64,000 nt of DNA from Lineus longissimus. Taxonomy: Eukaryota > Nemertea > Pilidiophora > Heteronemertea > Lineidae. The stretch lies in NCBI RefSeq assembly GCF_910592395.1, contig NC_088325.1, positions 3,937,501-4,001,500 of the forward strand, read 5' to 3'. Under the pieces are notes generated by a model. The model did not search any database and had not been told where the DNA came from. It saw nothing but the letters and a program-made list of their open reading frames with translations. Shown here in pieces: positions 32,388-42,789 of the stretch; within the stretch, counting starts at the first letter, position 1, and each line of letters starts with the position of its first letter. The position numbers and the translations under genes are program-made.

Positions 32388-33755
32388 TTATTTTACAATA
32401 ATAAGAATTAAACTGCCAACAACAGCATAGAGTAAAAACTTGATTGTTTCATGGGTATCATCAGATTTACTGGACACATCAGTCTTATTGGTCACATCAG
32501 TCTTATTGGGCGCATCAGGCCTACCGGGTGCGTCAGTCTTTTTGATTTCATGTTTAACAGTGCTTAGCTCTTTGGGTGCGGTAGTGATATTAGCCTTAAC
32601 CCTTATCTTCTTAGAAGTTTGACCTTGCATCAATGGAGGAGGCAAGGTCTTTTCATTGTTAATGTCATTCTTACCAGGCTTCAAGTGTTTAGTTGCTATC
32701 AGGATATCGTTGTTGTAATTCTCGATCTTGCCGATCTTGAGTACCATGTCAGACCCGATGATGTACAGGCCTGGGGCAATTACATAGTCTAACCTTGTGT
32801 GAGTGTCCGACAGTGCTTTCTGGTATCTAGCAATTGAGGTAGGGATATCCACATGCTGTTCAATTGAATCACTTAGAAGTTTGATGAATTCCTTCTGGGC
32901 ATCAAATTCAGTTCCTGTTGTTCCAGTAATCGGGGATCTAGTGAGGGCCTGTGATCCCAGTACACAGTAAACATATGTTCTGATGGAATCATTCAATCTT
33001 TCTATCCCTGGATTCGAGAAACCTGAGGACTTAAGAGTCATGAATTGTTGGTATGTTTGATCGTGTGGCTGTTTGAGAACCTCAAAAATATGTTTATGTT
33101 GATTAATATGCCGCTTGATCCAACCCTGGTCGTATTTGAAGTTAGCCATCCCAGCGTCCCAATCAGATTTAAACATCAAGGGCACTCTATTCTCGTGAAT
33201 TGGCATTAAGAAGAAATTGATTTTAGAGTTATCGATGTAGTAGCCAGGATCAGTTATGTTTGGGTTGTAACCCGGTGCACCCCAGGAAGTCCATCCCTCA
33301 TTACTTTCAAACACTGAAAAATCATACTCGTCTTTTAAGCCAAATTCGCTTAGTAACTCACCTAGTTTCCTACGGTTAATGTTATTATTTGTTTCATTGA
33401 AATTGCTTTCTCCCAAAATGTGGATATCAAGGTTCTTCATAATTTTTCTGATTTGATAGTAGGTGTGGAACCTGTAAAATGATCTGATCATTTGATTGCT
33501 GCTGTTAAGGTGCTCGAGTGAAATGCCACATCCAGTTGTAGCGAACCAAACGGCCATGTTAAACTGATTCTGGTAGAACGCCAGTGGGTTTTTTTCAAGT
33601 CTAAGACAATCATCTCTGTTTTTCAATTTTAAAAACCCTGGCGTGATATCACTCTCTTGTACTTTGAAAAAGCTGTAAGAAGTCACATAGGCATCAAAGT
33701 GAATGAAATCAAATGTAAACGTATCCTTATGCTTCGTTGCCAATGGGTAATACAT
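32388..33755 (-). CDS. Conserved virus-like element protein with C-terminal membrane anchor (455 aa)
   Basis: The N-terminal 340 residues look like a folded domain with several distinctive segments: NPLAFYQNQFNMAVWFATTG, SFYRFHTYYQIRKIM, GIERLNDSIRTYVYCVLGSQ and RLDYVIAPGLYIIGSDM. From memory, the GIERLNDSIRTYV-type motif recurs in proteins of related invertebrate elements. Residues 380-430 are a low-complexity, Lys/Asp/Thr-rich linker with NKTDVTNKTDV repeats. A single membrane helix ends the protein (FLLYAVVGSLILIIVK). I do not know its function. A structural or surface protein is plausible. It is the first gene of a tandem pair with the 505-residue gene. TAAAT lies just before the start. 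The frame is intact. Confidence 0.7.
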   Translation of the reverse strand: MYYPLATKHKDTFTFDFIHFDAYVTSYSFFKVQESDITPGFLKLKNRDDCLRLEKNPLAFYQNQFNMAVWFATTGCGISLEHLNSSNQMIRSFYRFHTYYQIRKIMKNLDIHILGESNFNETNNNINRRKLGELLSEFGLKDEYDFSVFESNEGWTSWGAPGYNPNITDPGYYIDNSKINFFLMPIHENRVPLMFKSDWDAGMANFKYDQGWIKRHINQHKHIFEVLKQPHDQTYQQFMTLKSSGFSNPGIERLNDSIRTYVYCVLGSQALTRSPITGTTGTEFDAQKEFIKLLSDSIEQHVDIPTSIARYQKALSDTHTRLDYVIAPGLYIIGSDMVLKIGKIENYNNDILIATKHLKPGKNDINNEKTLPPPLMQGQTSKKIRVKANITTAPKELSTVKHEIKKTDAPGRPDAPNKTDVTNKTDVSSKSDDTHETIKFLLYAVVGSLILIIVK

Positions 33756-34374
33756 TAATTTACTTGAATTTTTCCTTGAATTTTCCCTTGAATTTTGGTT
33801 AGGTCACAAGTTAGCAGATGGAAGCACTGTTCCCTTCGCGATTAGGCCAAAAGTTAGCAGATGGCAGCACTGGAGCAATTAATGTTAAACAGGTGTTACC
33901 TTAAACAGATGTTACATTGAATAGGCCTATTTGTCATTGAACTAGTAGAAGATCAATAACCGAGTGTGTAAAGCATGGGGCTTCCACATATGAGGTTATG
34001 TATTGGTGTGGGTTCGTTTCCCGGCGAAGGCAACATATGAAGACGTGTTTTAGTTGTGGATAATGGAGCGGGTGTAAACTTATCACGCAGTGATAAGTTT
34101 TAATCCCACTGGGATAAGTTTTGAGGTCACTGGGATAAGTAAGTAATAGGGAACTTTGTCATTTTATCCATGTTACGTATTTTGGTAAGTTTTGGGAAAA
34201 AACCAAAGACCCCCTGTGTTTACAGAAATTATCCATGTTGGGTTTTTGGTAGTGTTTGTGGGTTAAAACTTAGATATCTTGCCAAATTTACATGAATAAT
34301 GATGAAGGGTGAAGTTTCTTTCCCAAGTTCCAAGGATTAGTCGTAGATAGTCGTACATGTAGTTCCTTATTACT
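33756..34374. other. Right flank of the virus-like element
   Basis: No gene is seen. Two near-copies of AAGTTAGCAGATGG(A/C)AGCACTG occur within 33803-33872, and a GATAAGTTTT-type short repeat lies at 34077-34140. Neither is an inverted match to the left flank, so the right end of the element is not located. Confidence 0.4.
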
Positions 34375-34414
34375 CACGACGCTTCTTTATAAATCATGTA
34401 AATTGATGTTTCCC

Positions 34415-34668
34415 GGTATAAATGTTGGTTGAGTTGGCTGCAACAAAGTGGCATACAGACGGAAATCCAAACCGTACTTCCCCTTTGCTACCTAATCCAG
34501 AACTCCCTTGTACAGGTATAAATGTTGGTTGAGTTGGCTGCAACAAAGTGGCATACAGACGGAAATCCAAACCGTGCTTCCCCTTTGCTAACTAATCCAG
34601 AACTCTCTTGTACAGGTACAAATGTTGGTTGAGTTGGCTGCAACAAAGTGGCATACAGACGGAAATCC
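34415..34668 (-). repeat. 100-bp tandem repeat (2.5 copies)
   Basis: Units starting GGTATAAATGTTGGTTGAGT begin at 34415, 34515 and 34615, giving an exact 100-bp period, and the third is cut short at about 34668. A single further copy lies at 36478-36577. Confidence 0.9.
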
Positions 34669-35498
34669 TTGCAGAAGTTTTCAAGATATTCTTCATAAGA
34701 CAACAATTTCATTACCCGACTTTCGTAGAATGATTTGCCGTAAATGGCAAAAACGAAGTAGTGGTTCACGTCTGGATGCATCACGAATTCGATAATACTA
34801 ATAATAGATAAATAAATAAACATGTACTCGAAGTTCAGGTGAAACTCTGGGAGAGTGTGCAAAACTATTATCCTTCGTGTAAATCTCGTTCATCCTTCAG
34901 CAATGCTCTTAACTACCCATTAGGTGAATACCTTAAAACTAAAAAGGCACATAGATCAGAGTTGTTACAGATTTATAGGCCTAGCACAGGAATGTCATTT
35001 AAATAATGGATATTGATCTTTGGTTTTGGTACATAATTCGAGCATGTATGAATGAATACCTCGAGGGCTTAACATTATCACATTGACAACCCCTAATATT
35101 ACACAAGATAGAGATAGGCCTTATCAAATAATACTGATACTAATGCTAATACAAATTACAATCTAGAGCTGTTCGATATGACCTATGGTGTTGAACAATA
35201 ATTAACACAGTGTGTTTTACATAAGTTGGGCGATTGATGCCTGCACTGTATACGTGTATAGGTTAATTTGACCCACTAGTACTGGTCTAAACTGAGTACC
35301 AGAAGGACTTCTTTCCAAACAATTGTAATTAATACGAGAAGCTAAGATTTCGACTTCACTTAAAAGAATGTCCAATGTACATGTATTAATTAGAATATGA
35401 CTGTCAAAGGTAAAACTGATAGGTTGGCCATCGAAATTATGTGTTCCACTTTCTCACTCCAGTCTGATATTTCGTATACTAAATCCTGCTCTAAACCA

Positions 35499-36224
35499 TC
35501 AACAGGCTCCACGACCCGTACACTTATGTTGTCGGGGGGGTTGGATGGTCCCTAGCTCCATTAGACAGAACTCCCACACACAGTCATCTATCGTGGCTTG
35601 TCGGTGCATCCGTAGGTTGGTTAATGTACTTTGGCCAGTCTCACGATTAATGGCTTGAACTTCAACTTCAAAATTAGACTCAGTATCACCCTGCTCGGAT
35701 GTCTTGTGTTTTCTTGTTGAGGTTGAGAAATGCAGTTCATCCTCTTCGTTATTAATGTCCTGTCTCGACATAGCCGCACCTGTGTCGTCCTTTCTGGATA
35801 CATTCAACTCTCCATTGTTACAAGACAACATTTGTTTTATGCAACCGTAATCTTCCGGAAGGTCACTGAAATCATCACTTTCTGATACGTTTTCCTGGGC
35901 GTTTTCCACGACATTTGACAGATTGTTTGTGAGAGTATTATCATGTACGATTCGAGTAGTCCTTGAATTCTTCTTTTCACGGAATTGTCTGATCCGCTTT
36001 CTGTCCCGTTCACGTTTTGAAGGAGATTTATGACACGCAGGTCGAATGTTCCGTTGGCCACTTTGATTTGCCGGTTGACTGTACATACACGTACTTGCAT
36101 TGTTCCATTGAAGTGTCACTGTATAACCTTTAGCACTGACCTTAAAGTTCCAATTTGACTGGAGGATGGGAAGTCCGAATGTTCTCAGGGAGAACTCAAG
36201 ATCCAGTGGAAGTTGGGCGGTCAT
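35499..36224 (-). CDS. Hypothetical single-exon protein (241 aa)
   Basis: The open frame from ATG 36224 encodes an N-terminal segment with a hydrophobic, beta-like pattern (LRTFGLPILQSNWNFKVSAKG, then YTVTLQWNN). A strongly basic stretch follows (HKSPSKRERDRKRIRQFREKKN). The remainder is acidic, Ser/Asn-rich and probably disordered. The SPSxRxRDxxR pattern resembles short basic motifs seen in repeated uncharacterised invertebrate proteins, but I cannot name a family. The ORF lies between direct copies of the 100-bp repeat region (34375-34514 and 36436-36578), so it may be part of a duplicated or mobile segment. No splice partners were identified. Confidence 0.45.
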   Translation of the reverse strand: MTAQLPLDLEFSLRTFGLPILQSNWNFKVSAKGYTVTLQWNNASTCMYSQPANQSGQRNIRPACHKSPSKRERDRKRIRQFREKKNSRTTRIVHDNTLTNNLSNVVENAQENVSESDDFSDLPEDYGCIKQMLSCNNGELNVSRKDDTGAAMSRQDINNEEDELHFSTSTRKHKTSEQGDTESNFEVEVQAINRETGQSTLTNLRMHRQATIDDCVWEFCLMELGTIQPPRQHKCTGRGAC

Positions 36225-36435
36225 GATGTTGATAAAGACTATTTAATAAAATATCCTTCACACGCTCAAAAGTCCTGTTCATAAGTCTGCTGGGCTAAAT
36301 TGGATACACAGCAAGGTTAAATATGGGCACCATGTAACGTTGAGCTGGACGCTACTCCATACGAGTTCTTGTCCTCCCTCAGGTCGATGGAATCCCTGAG
36401 GTGAACGTAACCTGGCTGCTGTGATACTAACAATG

Positions 36436-36578
36436 AACACGACGCTTCTTTATAAATCATGTAAATTGATGTTTCCCGGTATAAATGTTGGTTGAGTTGG
36501 TTGCAACAAAGTGGCATACAGACGGAAATCCAAACCGTACTTCCCCTTTGCTAACTAATCCAGAACTCTCTTGTACAC
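36436..36578 (-). repeat. Direct repeat of 34375-34514
   Basis: The block CACGACGCTTCTTTATAAAT through one 100-bp unit recurs in the same orientation about 2.06 kb from the first copy, on the other side of the 241-residue ORF. Confidence 0.8.
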
Positions 36579-36811
36579 GTCGACACGACAGGCTGTTCTT
36601 GATAAAAATTATAAATGACATAATATGACTAGGCCTATATGTTCCTATCATTGAGCATAGGGGACTACTGGTATACCTGAATACCTACAAGACCTGCGGT
36701 AGCACAATAGATAGGCCAGCGATGGTGGAAAAGTAATAATATTTAAATTACATATGTCTCTGTAACATACAAGCCAAACGCTGAGAGGATCAAGTTCTGC
36801 AGTCCCATAAC

Positions 36812-37990
36812 CTTTGTTTCGGTTGTTTGACTCTGGCCAGTGATGGACATGTCAGTAAAACCTGCGTAAAGAGACTCAAGTGCGAGTTATGTTCAGGGTC
36901 CCATCCAACCGTGTTACGTAGGGCTGAGAGCGCGGATGCTAAGCCAGCGGACATCAAGAACAGTTCTACTTCTACAGCTATGTCAGTTTGCGCTATGTCT
37001 ATAGGTCCGGTGACAGTGAAGGCGATCATCAGCAGTAAGGAGGTCAGGACTTACGCGTTTCTTGACACTGGCTTACAGCTTCATTCTGCACTGAGAGGCT
37101 GATGAAACGTCTTAATCTGAGGGGATCGAAGGTGAAGATTAACCTGTCAACCATGTCGGATCAGTCAAAGCCGACAACCAGTTACTTGTTGAAAGGACTT
37201 GAAGTTAGCGGCCTCAATACTGGTGTTTTCACGGAACTCCCTGAGATGTACACGCAGCCTAAGTTACCCGTCTCGAAAGATGACATTCCCAAGCAGGAGG
37301 ACATTGACAAATGGCATTATCTCAGCAGAGTAAGCATTCCTGAGATAGATGCTGACATCGATTTGTTGATTGGCTCGAACGCACCGAAGGCTATGGAGCA
37401 TTACGAGATCATTCTTAGCCAGAAGAATGGTCCTTACGCTATTAGAACTCTGTTAGGCTGGTCAGTGAATGGCCCAGTAAAACCCGGCAAGCCCTCAGAT
37501 GAGCTCAGCCGCTTTCACGTCTCCATCAAGAAAGTGAGCAACCTAGAGGAGCAGCTTCATCAGTACTTCAATCAGGAATTCAGTGAGCAACTGGCAGATG
37601 ATGAGAAGGAATTATCGCGTGATGATCAGAGGTTCTTGGAGTTAGCCGAGAGCTCTAAATGTATCGAGGATGGTCATTACGTCCTTGGTCTTCCCTTCAA
37701 GAATGATTCTGTTGTCATGCCGAATAACAGATCACAAGCGGAGCAACCAGGTACTGGATTGAAGAAGTCCAGTACGCTGTATCATCTCGATCCAGTCATG
37801 GAGGATGGTGTCCCGGTGACATTTGTTTGATCGTTGATCAGAATTCTCCAAGAGGAGCCTGGCAGTTAGCCAAGGTGGTGTAGACTTACCCGGACAAGAG
37901 AGGATACGTCAGACGAGTAAAGTTGCAGACAGCAACTCGATCGATTCTGGAGCGGCCAGTGCACAAGCTGTGCCTTCTGTTGGAGATGGA
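36812..37990 (+). pseudogene. BEL/Pao Gag-Pol remnant
   Basis: At 36812 a CCHC-type knuckle reads CFGCLTLASDGHVSKTC, followed by CELCSGSHP. The protease active site YAFLDTG lies near 37055-37075, after which a frameshift occurs. The next frame (37102-37830) carries LNLRGSKVKINLST, LPVSKDDIPKQEDIDKW, DLLIGSNAPKAMEHYE and GPYAIRTLLGWSVNGP, all typical of the protease-RT linker of BEL/Pao, then DGHYVLGLPF at the entry to RT. At 37833 the frame jumps to IVDQNSPRGAWQLAKVV and ERPVHKLCLLLEMD, the normal extreme C-terminus of BEL pol, with one in-frame stop. It is inactive. Confidence 0.8.
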
Positions 37991-38324
37991 CAATCCACAG
38001 AGAGACTAGGTCACTACAACATACACGTTGTTGTGAATCGTGCGCTTCTTCAATGTTGAGGAAACATTGACGAACACTTTGCTACTGCCAATAATGGACA
38101 GTTTTTGTGGTGTTGAACTTTTGTTGTGTCAGATGCTGGAGAGTTTAGTTTCCTGGCACTAACGCTGGACTATTATTGACATTGAACTGGATTAGTTCGC
38201 GTTTTGTTTGCGTTGTATCTTCGTTTTTTGTCTTTGACTTGTAATTTTGTGTGCTGGCCTTCTGTTTGTTGTTGTATTGTAATTGAGTCGTGTTTAGGGT
38301 ACTTAGTCAATTAGGGGCGGGGCG

Positions 38325-39148
38325 TGTAAAGGCCATTTTTCATTGTTTACATGTTTCAAATTTGCCGCCTTAAACTTTTAAGTTATGTTAGGTATGTGGG
38401 GTCTTCCCTACTTCTAAAAGGGTGGTTATTTCCAAGATGGTGGATAGGGCCAAGGTGGTTTTCCCTATCTCTTTGTAATCTACTGATATCTCAAACATCT
38501 TTGGCCAAAGTGGCCCAGTTCGTTAGTTTTGTGTTCTGTGGAGTCATGATCAGGCTCTAGGTCGTTAAACATTCTGTAAGTAATATTGTTTTCTATGTAT
38601 TTTAGGCCCTTTTGTTTACCCTGTATTTGCTCATGTGCTTTACATGCATTGATGTACTGTGTCGGGGGGGGGGGGGGGGGTATTGAAGTAGTTCTTCCTA
38701 TTTATGTTACACGACCTTTGTTTTACACCTGTTCTAGTCCGTTTAAATCATGTTTGGGTTGTATGTGGGTCACGTGATTATGCAATCTTTGGGGAACCTG
38801 TTGTGTTAGTTTGAGTACAGATGTTGGCATTGGGCCAATTGTTATGTAATATAGGTAACTCTGTGTCTCTATGAGCATTGGGCTCCAGTATTGGTTCTTT
38901 CAATTATAAATGGTAATTACGTGGTGGTTACCTACGTGGTGTGTATTCAACTTTGGCACTGAGCCAGGGGACAGTTATTGAGGTCATCGTTGTTGTTGTC
39001 ATTGCTTGAATGTGTTTCTTCCTTTGTTTACTTTCTGTATCGTCACTTATTTGTTTTTTCTACTTTTTTCAGTAAACCGTATCAATAGAACCTGGACTTG
39101 TTGTTCATTCTTTGGTGCGCGTTTGAGGCAGACCCCATGGCTCCCACA
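38325..39148 (+). repeat. Candidate 3' LTR of the BEL/Pao element
   Basis: It starts TGTAAAGGCC directly after the purine-rich tract and ends near CTCCCACA at about 39148. A poly-G run lies at 38664-38680. The right boundary is approximate because no partner LTR is available to compare. Confidence 0.5.
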
Positions 39149-41344
39149 CGTGGTAAAAGCTAACTTGGTCAATTGAAAAGCAACTCTTGCTTTTGATACG
39201 ATGTATCAATCAAAATGGTACCATCAAAATACAGACCTTTTCTGATTTCCCGCAACAGCCACTTATTACAACGTTTACAGTATTTGCAGGCATTCATATG
39301 AAGTATTATTATAAGTTTGGGTTATTAGTGGTAGAAACTTCCTTGTACAAAAGTTCCATTTCCAATCTATCCTTACGCAGGTTGCATGTCGGAGTTTTCT
39401 TTTCATAATGTATATGGAATTGGATGCATTTACCAGAGTCAGCTTAAACTGAATCGGGGAAACAGCATAGACTAAGCTTTGTTAAGAGACTTTGCGTCCT
39501 CCCGTCTTTTGTGCAAATAAATTGTGAGACTTTAAATCATTCACTTTGCCGAAATTGGACAAACGCATCAGCCAGAACATGAAGAATATGAGCGCTTTGA
39601 ATTCAAAAACATTATAACTGCTATTTTAGAGTGCTCCGAAACCTTTGTCAAACTACCCCCATACGCCACGAGTACTTGCGTGTGACAAATAATAGCCAAT
39701 GCGAATGCTCGTAGACGAGAGATCTCCCGTCGCACGTAGCAGCGATTATAGACGATATTTGAATCGGTCGTTTGCGAGCTGCTTTAAAAACAAAAATTAG
39801 GAAAGTCACAGTATTTTCTTCTTCTTTATATATGTTTGTGGAGTAAATCACTGATACATGATTCATACTTCGATGCGTAGGCCACTTTTCTCAACTCCTA
39901 CCCTATTCTGAAACGTGCGCTCAACAAGTTACAAAATACATGTACATCTCTGTTGTTTCGTCAGAGCACCGTACAATATTTGCTCGGCCTACATTTTGTA
40001 TAGCTGTAGATATAGTTAGCATGGCATATCGCATCAACTGCTCATCATTAGTGTTAGGGAATTTGGTAATCTTAATCCCTCTTTGCACCATGCGGCATAA
40101 TTCCACTCGCTTAGAAAGGGACGCCGAGGCGAGATAAATTGAGGAAATGTGTCGTTTTTAACCGTTCGTGTTTCGTGTATGTTACTAATGCAACTAACTT
40201 ATGGGCGGAGACTACGGAGGCAGTGCAACTAGAAGTTCAATATGGCTTGCAGCTGAATAGTTCGCAGGCATAGTATTTGGTTGAGAAATCCCAGGTGGGA
40301 ATCATCGCAGAACGGGTAGGGGATTGAAAATAATTGGCTAACACGCTTTTTACACGTAGTAAGCTTCATTAATCAAGAAGAAATAAAAAAAACTTTTGTC
40401 ATCTCACTTATGAGAAAATGAATCAGTAGAAAATCCTTCACTCGAAATAACGTCTCAAATCTGTTATGTTTCTGCCAGCAATCCTTCACCACCCAATCGT
40501 TCACACATTCTCAGTTCCATTTGCGCACTTCCTGCCATTTGGTCATCATTTCCCTATCATGGTTTTTATGTATTTATACTCTCATAGTTGGAAGTTGCAA
40601 TGATACACTCAAATCTTGGGTCAGATTATCGAAATCGGACACTGATTTGATAATAATAATGAAAATAATAATTGTCATTTGTAAGGCGCTTTTCCGCGGT
40701 TAAACCACGCTCAAAGCGCCCCTCTAGATCCCAACACCCCAAAAGCAACGTTTTCAACTGTCACTTAAATATTTCCTGGTTGTGTTTCTGCTTTAAGACA
40801 GTTTGTTCCAAAGGAACGGGCCGCAGCTTGAAAACACTGCGGACGCCATACATGTTATTAGTCCTTTGAGATTTTAGTACATTGGCTCCAGAGGATGTCC
40901 TGGTGACCCTTGTTTTGGAGTTTCGTATAAGCAGTTCTGCCTTGGTCACTCAGTGCCTTACGGCACTTTACAAATGAACCATTATAATTACAAATAAAAA
41001 AATAAGAGTAAGACCATGCAGGCACATTGTTAATTGGGTCCAGCTCTATGATGAATGTTAATTGATTAATTGCAATTTAACTTGAACATTGGTACATTTA
41101 TCGGTTAACCCCTTTGCAGAGGGAATTGTCATAGAATCGTTACAATCATCATGATCTTGATAGTCGTGTTTTCATTATTGAAAACCATAACGGTATACTG
41201 GAAATTTGATATACCTATTTCTAAGGCCTATGCAATGCCTAAACAACAAATAAAGTTAAAGTTATGAATAGAAAAAGAGAGAATTCAAATGATATTTAAA
41301 AAAAAATTGTGTACTTTTTAAACTATTTATAATATGCCATTTTC
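39149..41344. other. Intergenic stretch with a possible SINE-like repeat
   Basis: No gene is supported. At about 40655-40975 a segment starts with an AATAATAAT-type run and AAGGCGCTTTTCCGCGGTTA, then CAAAGCGCC, and ends CTTTACAAATGAACC, which looks like an interspersed repeat. I cannot classify it. Confidence 0.35.
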
Positions 41345-41465
41345 TGTACCGATTTTTCCAGTACCTTTTTTCCGGTACCTTTATTTCCAGTACTTTTATT
41401 TCCTGTACCCTTTATTTCCTGTACCTTTATTTCCGTACCTTTTTTTCCTGTACCTTTATTACCTG
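41345..41465 (+). repeat. Minisatellite of CCTGTACCTTTATTT units
   Basis: Seven or so irregular 15-18-bp units, all variants of (T)CC(T/A)GTACC(T)TTTATTT. Confidence 0.8.
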
Positions 41466-41609
41466 GATTCAAAATTTTAGGAGTTTGCTAGGCCTCGCCA
41501 CAATTCGCGGCAGTGGCATTTGAATGCAAATTTTACATTATATTTGTTGTATATACGTACATGTAGGTGAAGGCCAATCTACATATTTGATGTCTTATCA
41601 CAACTAAGG

Positions 41610-42068
41610 CTGAAAGGGCGGATGTCGTCCTGGGTGCCGACAAATGGTTCGAGATCGACTGGACATTAAGCACCCTGGGTGCCATTACACTAGACAAACA
41701 GCACCCAGCTTTTTTTGCCTGGCTTACGGATCTTAGGGACGACGTTTCTTGCAATCTCGTTTTATCTCGCGCCGGGGTACTTGCGGCATTAGCAGTGCTC
41801 GAAATAAAAATAACAGATAAACAGAAAAAAACGCGTTTTTTTCTGTTTATCTGTTCTTTTTATTTCGCGCACTGCTAATGCCACAAGTACCACGGCGCGA
41901 GATAAAACGAGATTGCAAGAAACGTCCTCGTCCCTAAGATCCGTAAGCCAGGCAAAAAAAGCTGGGTGCTGTTTGTCTAGTGTAATGGCACCCAGGGTGC
42001 TTATTGTCCAGTCGATCTCGAACCTGGGTACCATTTGTCGGCACCCAGGACGACATCCACCCTTTCAG
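41610..42068. repeat. 459-bp near-perfect palindrome
   Basis: Each arm is about 225 bases. The outer ends are CTGAAAGGG and CCCTTTCAG, and the centre is AAAAAACGCGTTTTTT near 41833. The arms differ only by scattered substitutions and short indels. It looks like a foldback element without a spacer. The frames that appear open are by-products of the symmetry. Confidence 0.9.
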
Positions 42069-42789
42069 CGATAGTCGCCACCAACAAGCCAATAAATCCA
42101 TTCTTAAAAAGGCGATTCATACAAACCAATACGGAAGGGTAAGACAAAGGGCCAGGACCCTCTTTAGTTGGACAAAGATCATGACGGGGATGGGACCATC
42201 ATCAAAGCAACGTAAAGGCCAAAAGGGTGAATTTGGGAATGTGACAGTAATGGTCACTGTTCGGTGACAAAGTTGTTAGATATGTATCATTGCAAAAACC
42301 GTACTGTACTTTCCGGAAAGTTGGAAAGTTGGAAACCTGGAAAGTTGGAAACCTGGAAACCTGGAATATAACTAGGTCTTCCTGCTATGTGGCGCTTGTC
42401 ATCCACTTGTGTCAGTTAAAGGGATCTTTGGCTGGAAGGATGATGTAACAGGCTATTTGGCTTGATGGGTACTTCCTGCTAGGTGGCGCTTGGTATCCAG
42501 CTCTGTCATTTGAAGGGCTCTTTTGGCTAGATGGATGATGAAGCAGGGTACTTGGCGCTTGACATCTAGCAGTGTCATTTATTAAGGGATGTTTGGCTGG
42601 ATTAATTTTAAGTTGTCCTCCCATGAAAAGTCCTAATAATTGGACATGTATGGCAAGCCATTTGATGTCATCAACACTTGATCGAGCGGTCACCACGTGA
42701 CAAATGCAGACTGCAGACTACTCTTATTTAATTGACAAAAATGTTTTATATACATTTGTAATTATAATTGTGAACCCCTTGCTGTAAGT

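Larger units (their letters stand above)
20784..33755. mobile_element. Polinton/adintovirus-like integrated element (ends not located)
   Basis: Nine genes are packed with little intergenic space and no introns, unlike the rest of the window. They comprise an HNH nuclease, integrase with chromodomain, packaging ATPase, a 140-residue membrane protein, minor capsid, a 78-residue membrane protein, major capsid, a 505-residue coiled-coil membrane protein and a 455-residue protein. All run on the minus strand except the ATPase. An rve integrase, an A32-like ATPase and capsid-type genes together are the hallmark of Polinton/Maverick and adinto-like elements. DNA polymerase B and the adenovirus-type protease are not found here. 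They may lie outside, be lost, or be absent from this lineage. Three genes are broken while six remain open, so insertion is old but not ancient. Confidence 0.8.
36790..39148 (+). mobile_element. BEL/Pao LTR retrotransposon, internally deleted, with 3' LTR
   Basis: Decayed gag-pol coding at 36812-37990 is followed by a purine-rich GGGGCGGGGC tract and a candidate LTR. The parts are in BEL/Pao order: zinc knuckle, aspartic protease, start of reverse transcriptase, then directly the far C-terminus of pol. The reverse-transcriptase core, RNase H and integrase have been deleted. The 5' LTR was not identified in the window. Confidence 0.75.

Noticed and set aside
34000-34030. A B-box-like GGGTTCGTTTCCCGG suggesting a tRNA gene or SINE
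   Set aside because: The upstream A box and acceptor-stem pairing are not visible.
41789-42034. Open frames inside the 459-bp palindrome
   Set aside because: The same peptides appear from both arms on opposite strands, which reflects the symmetry and not coding.
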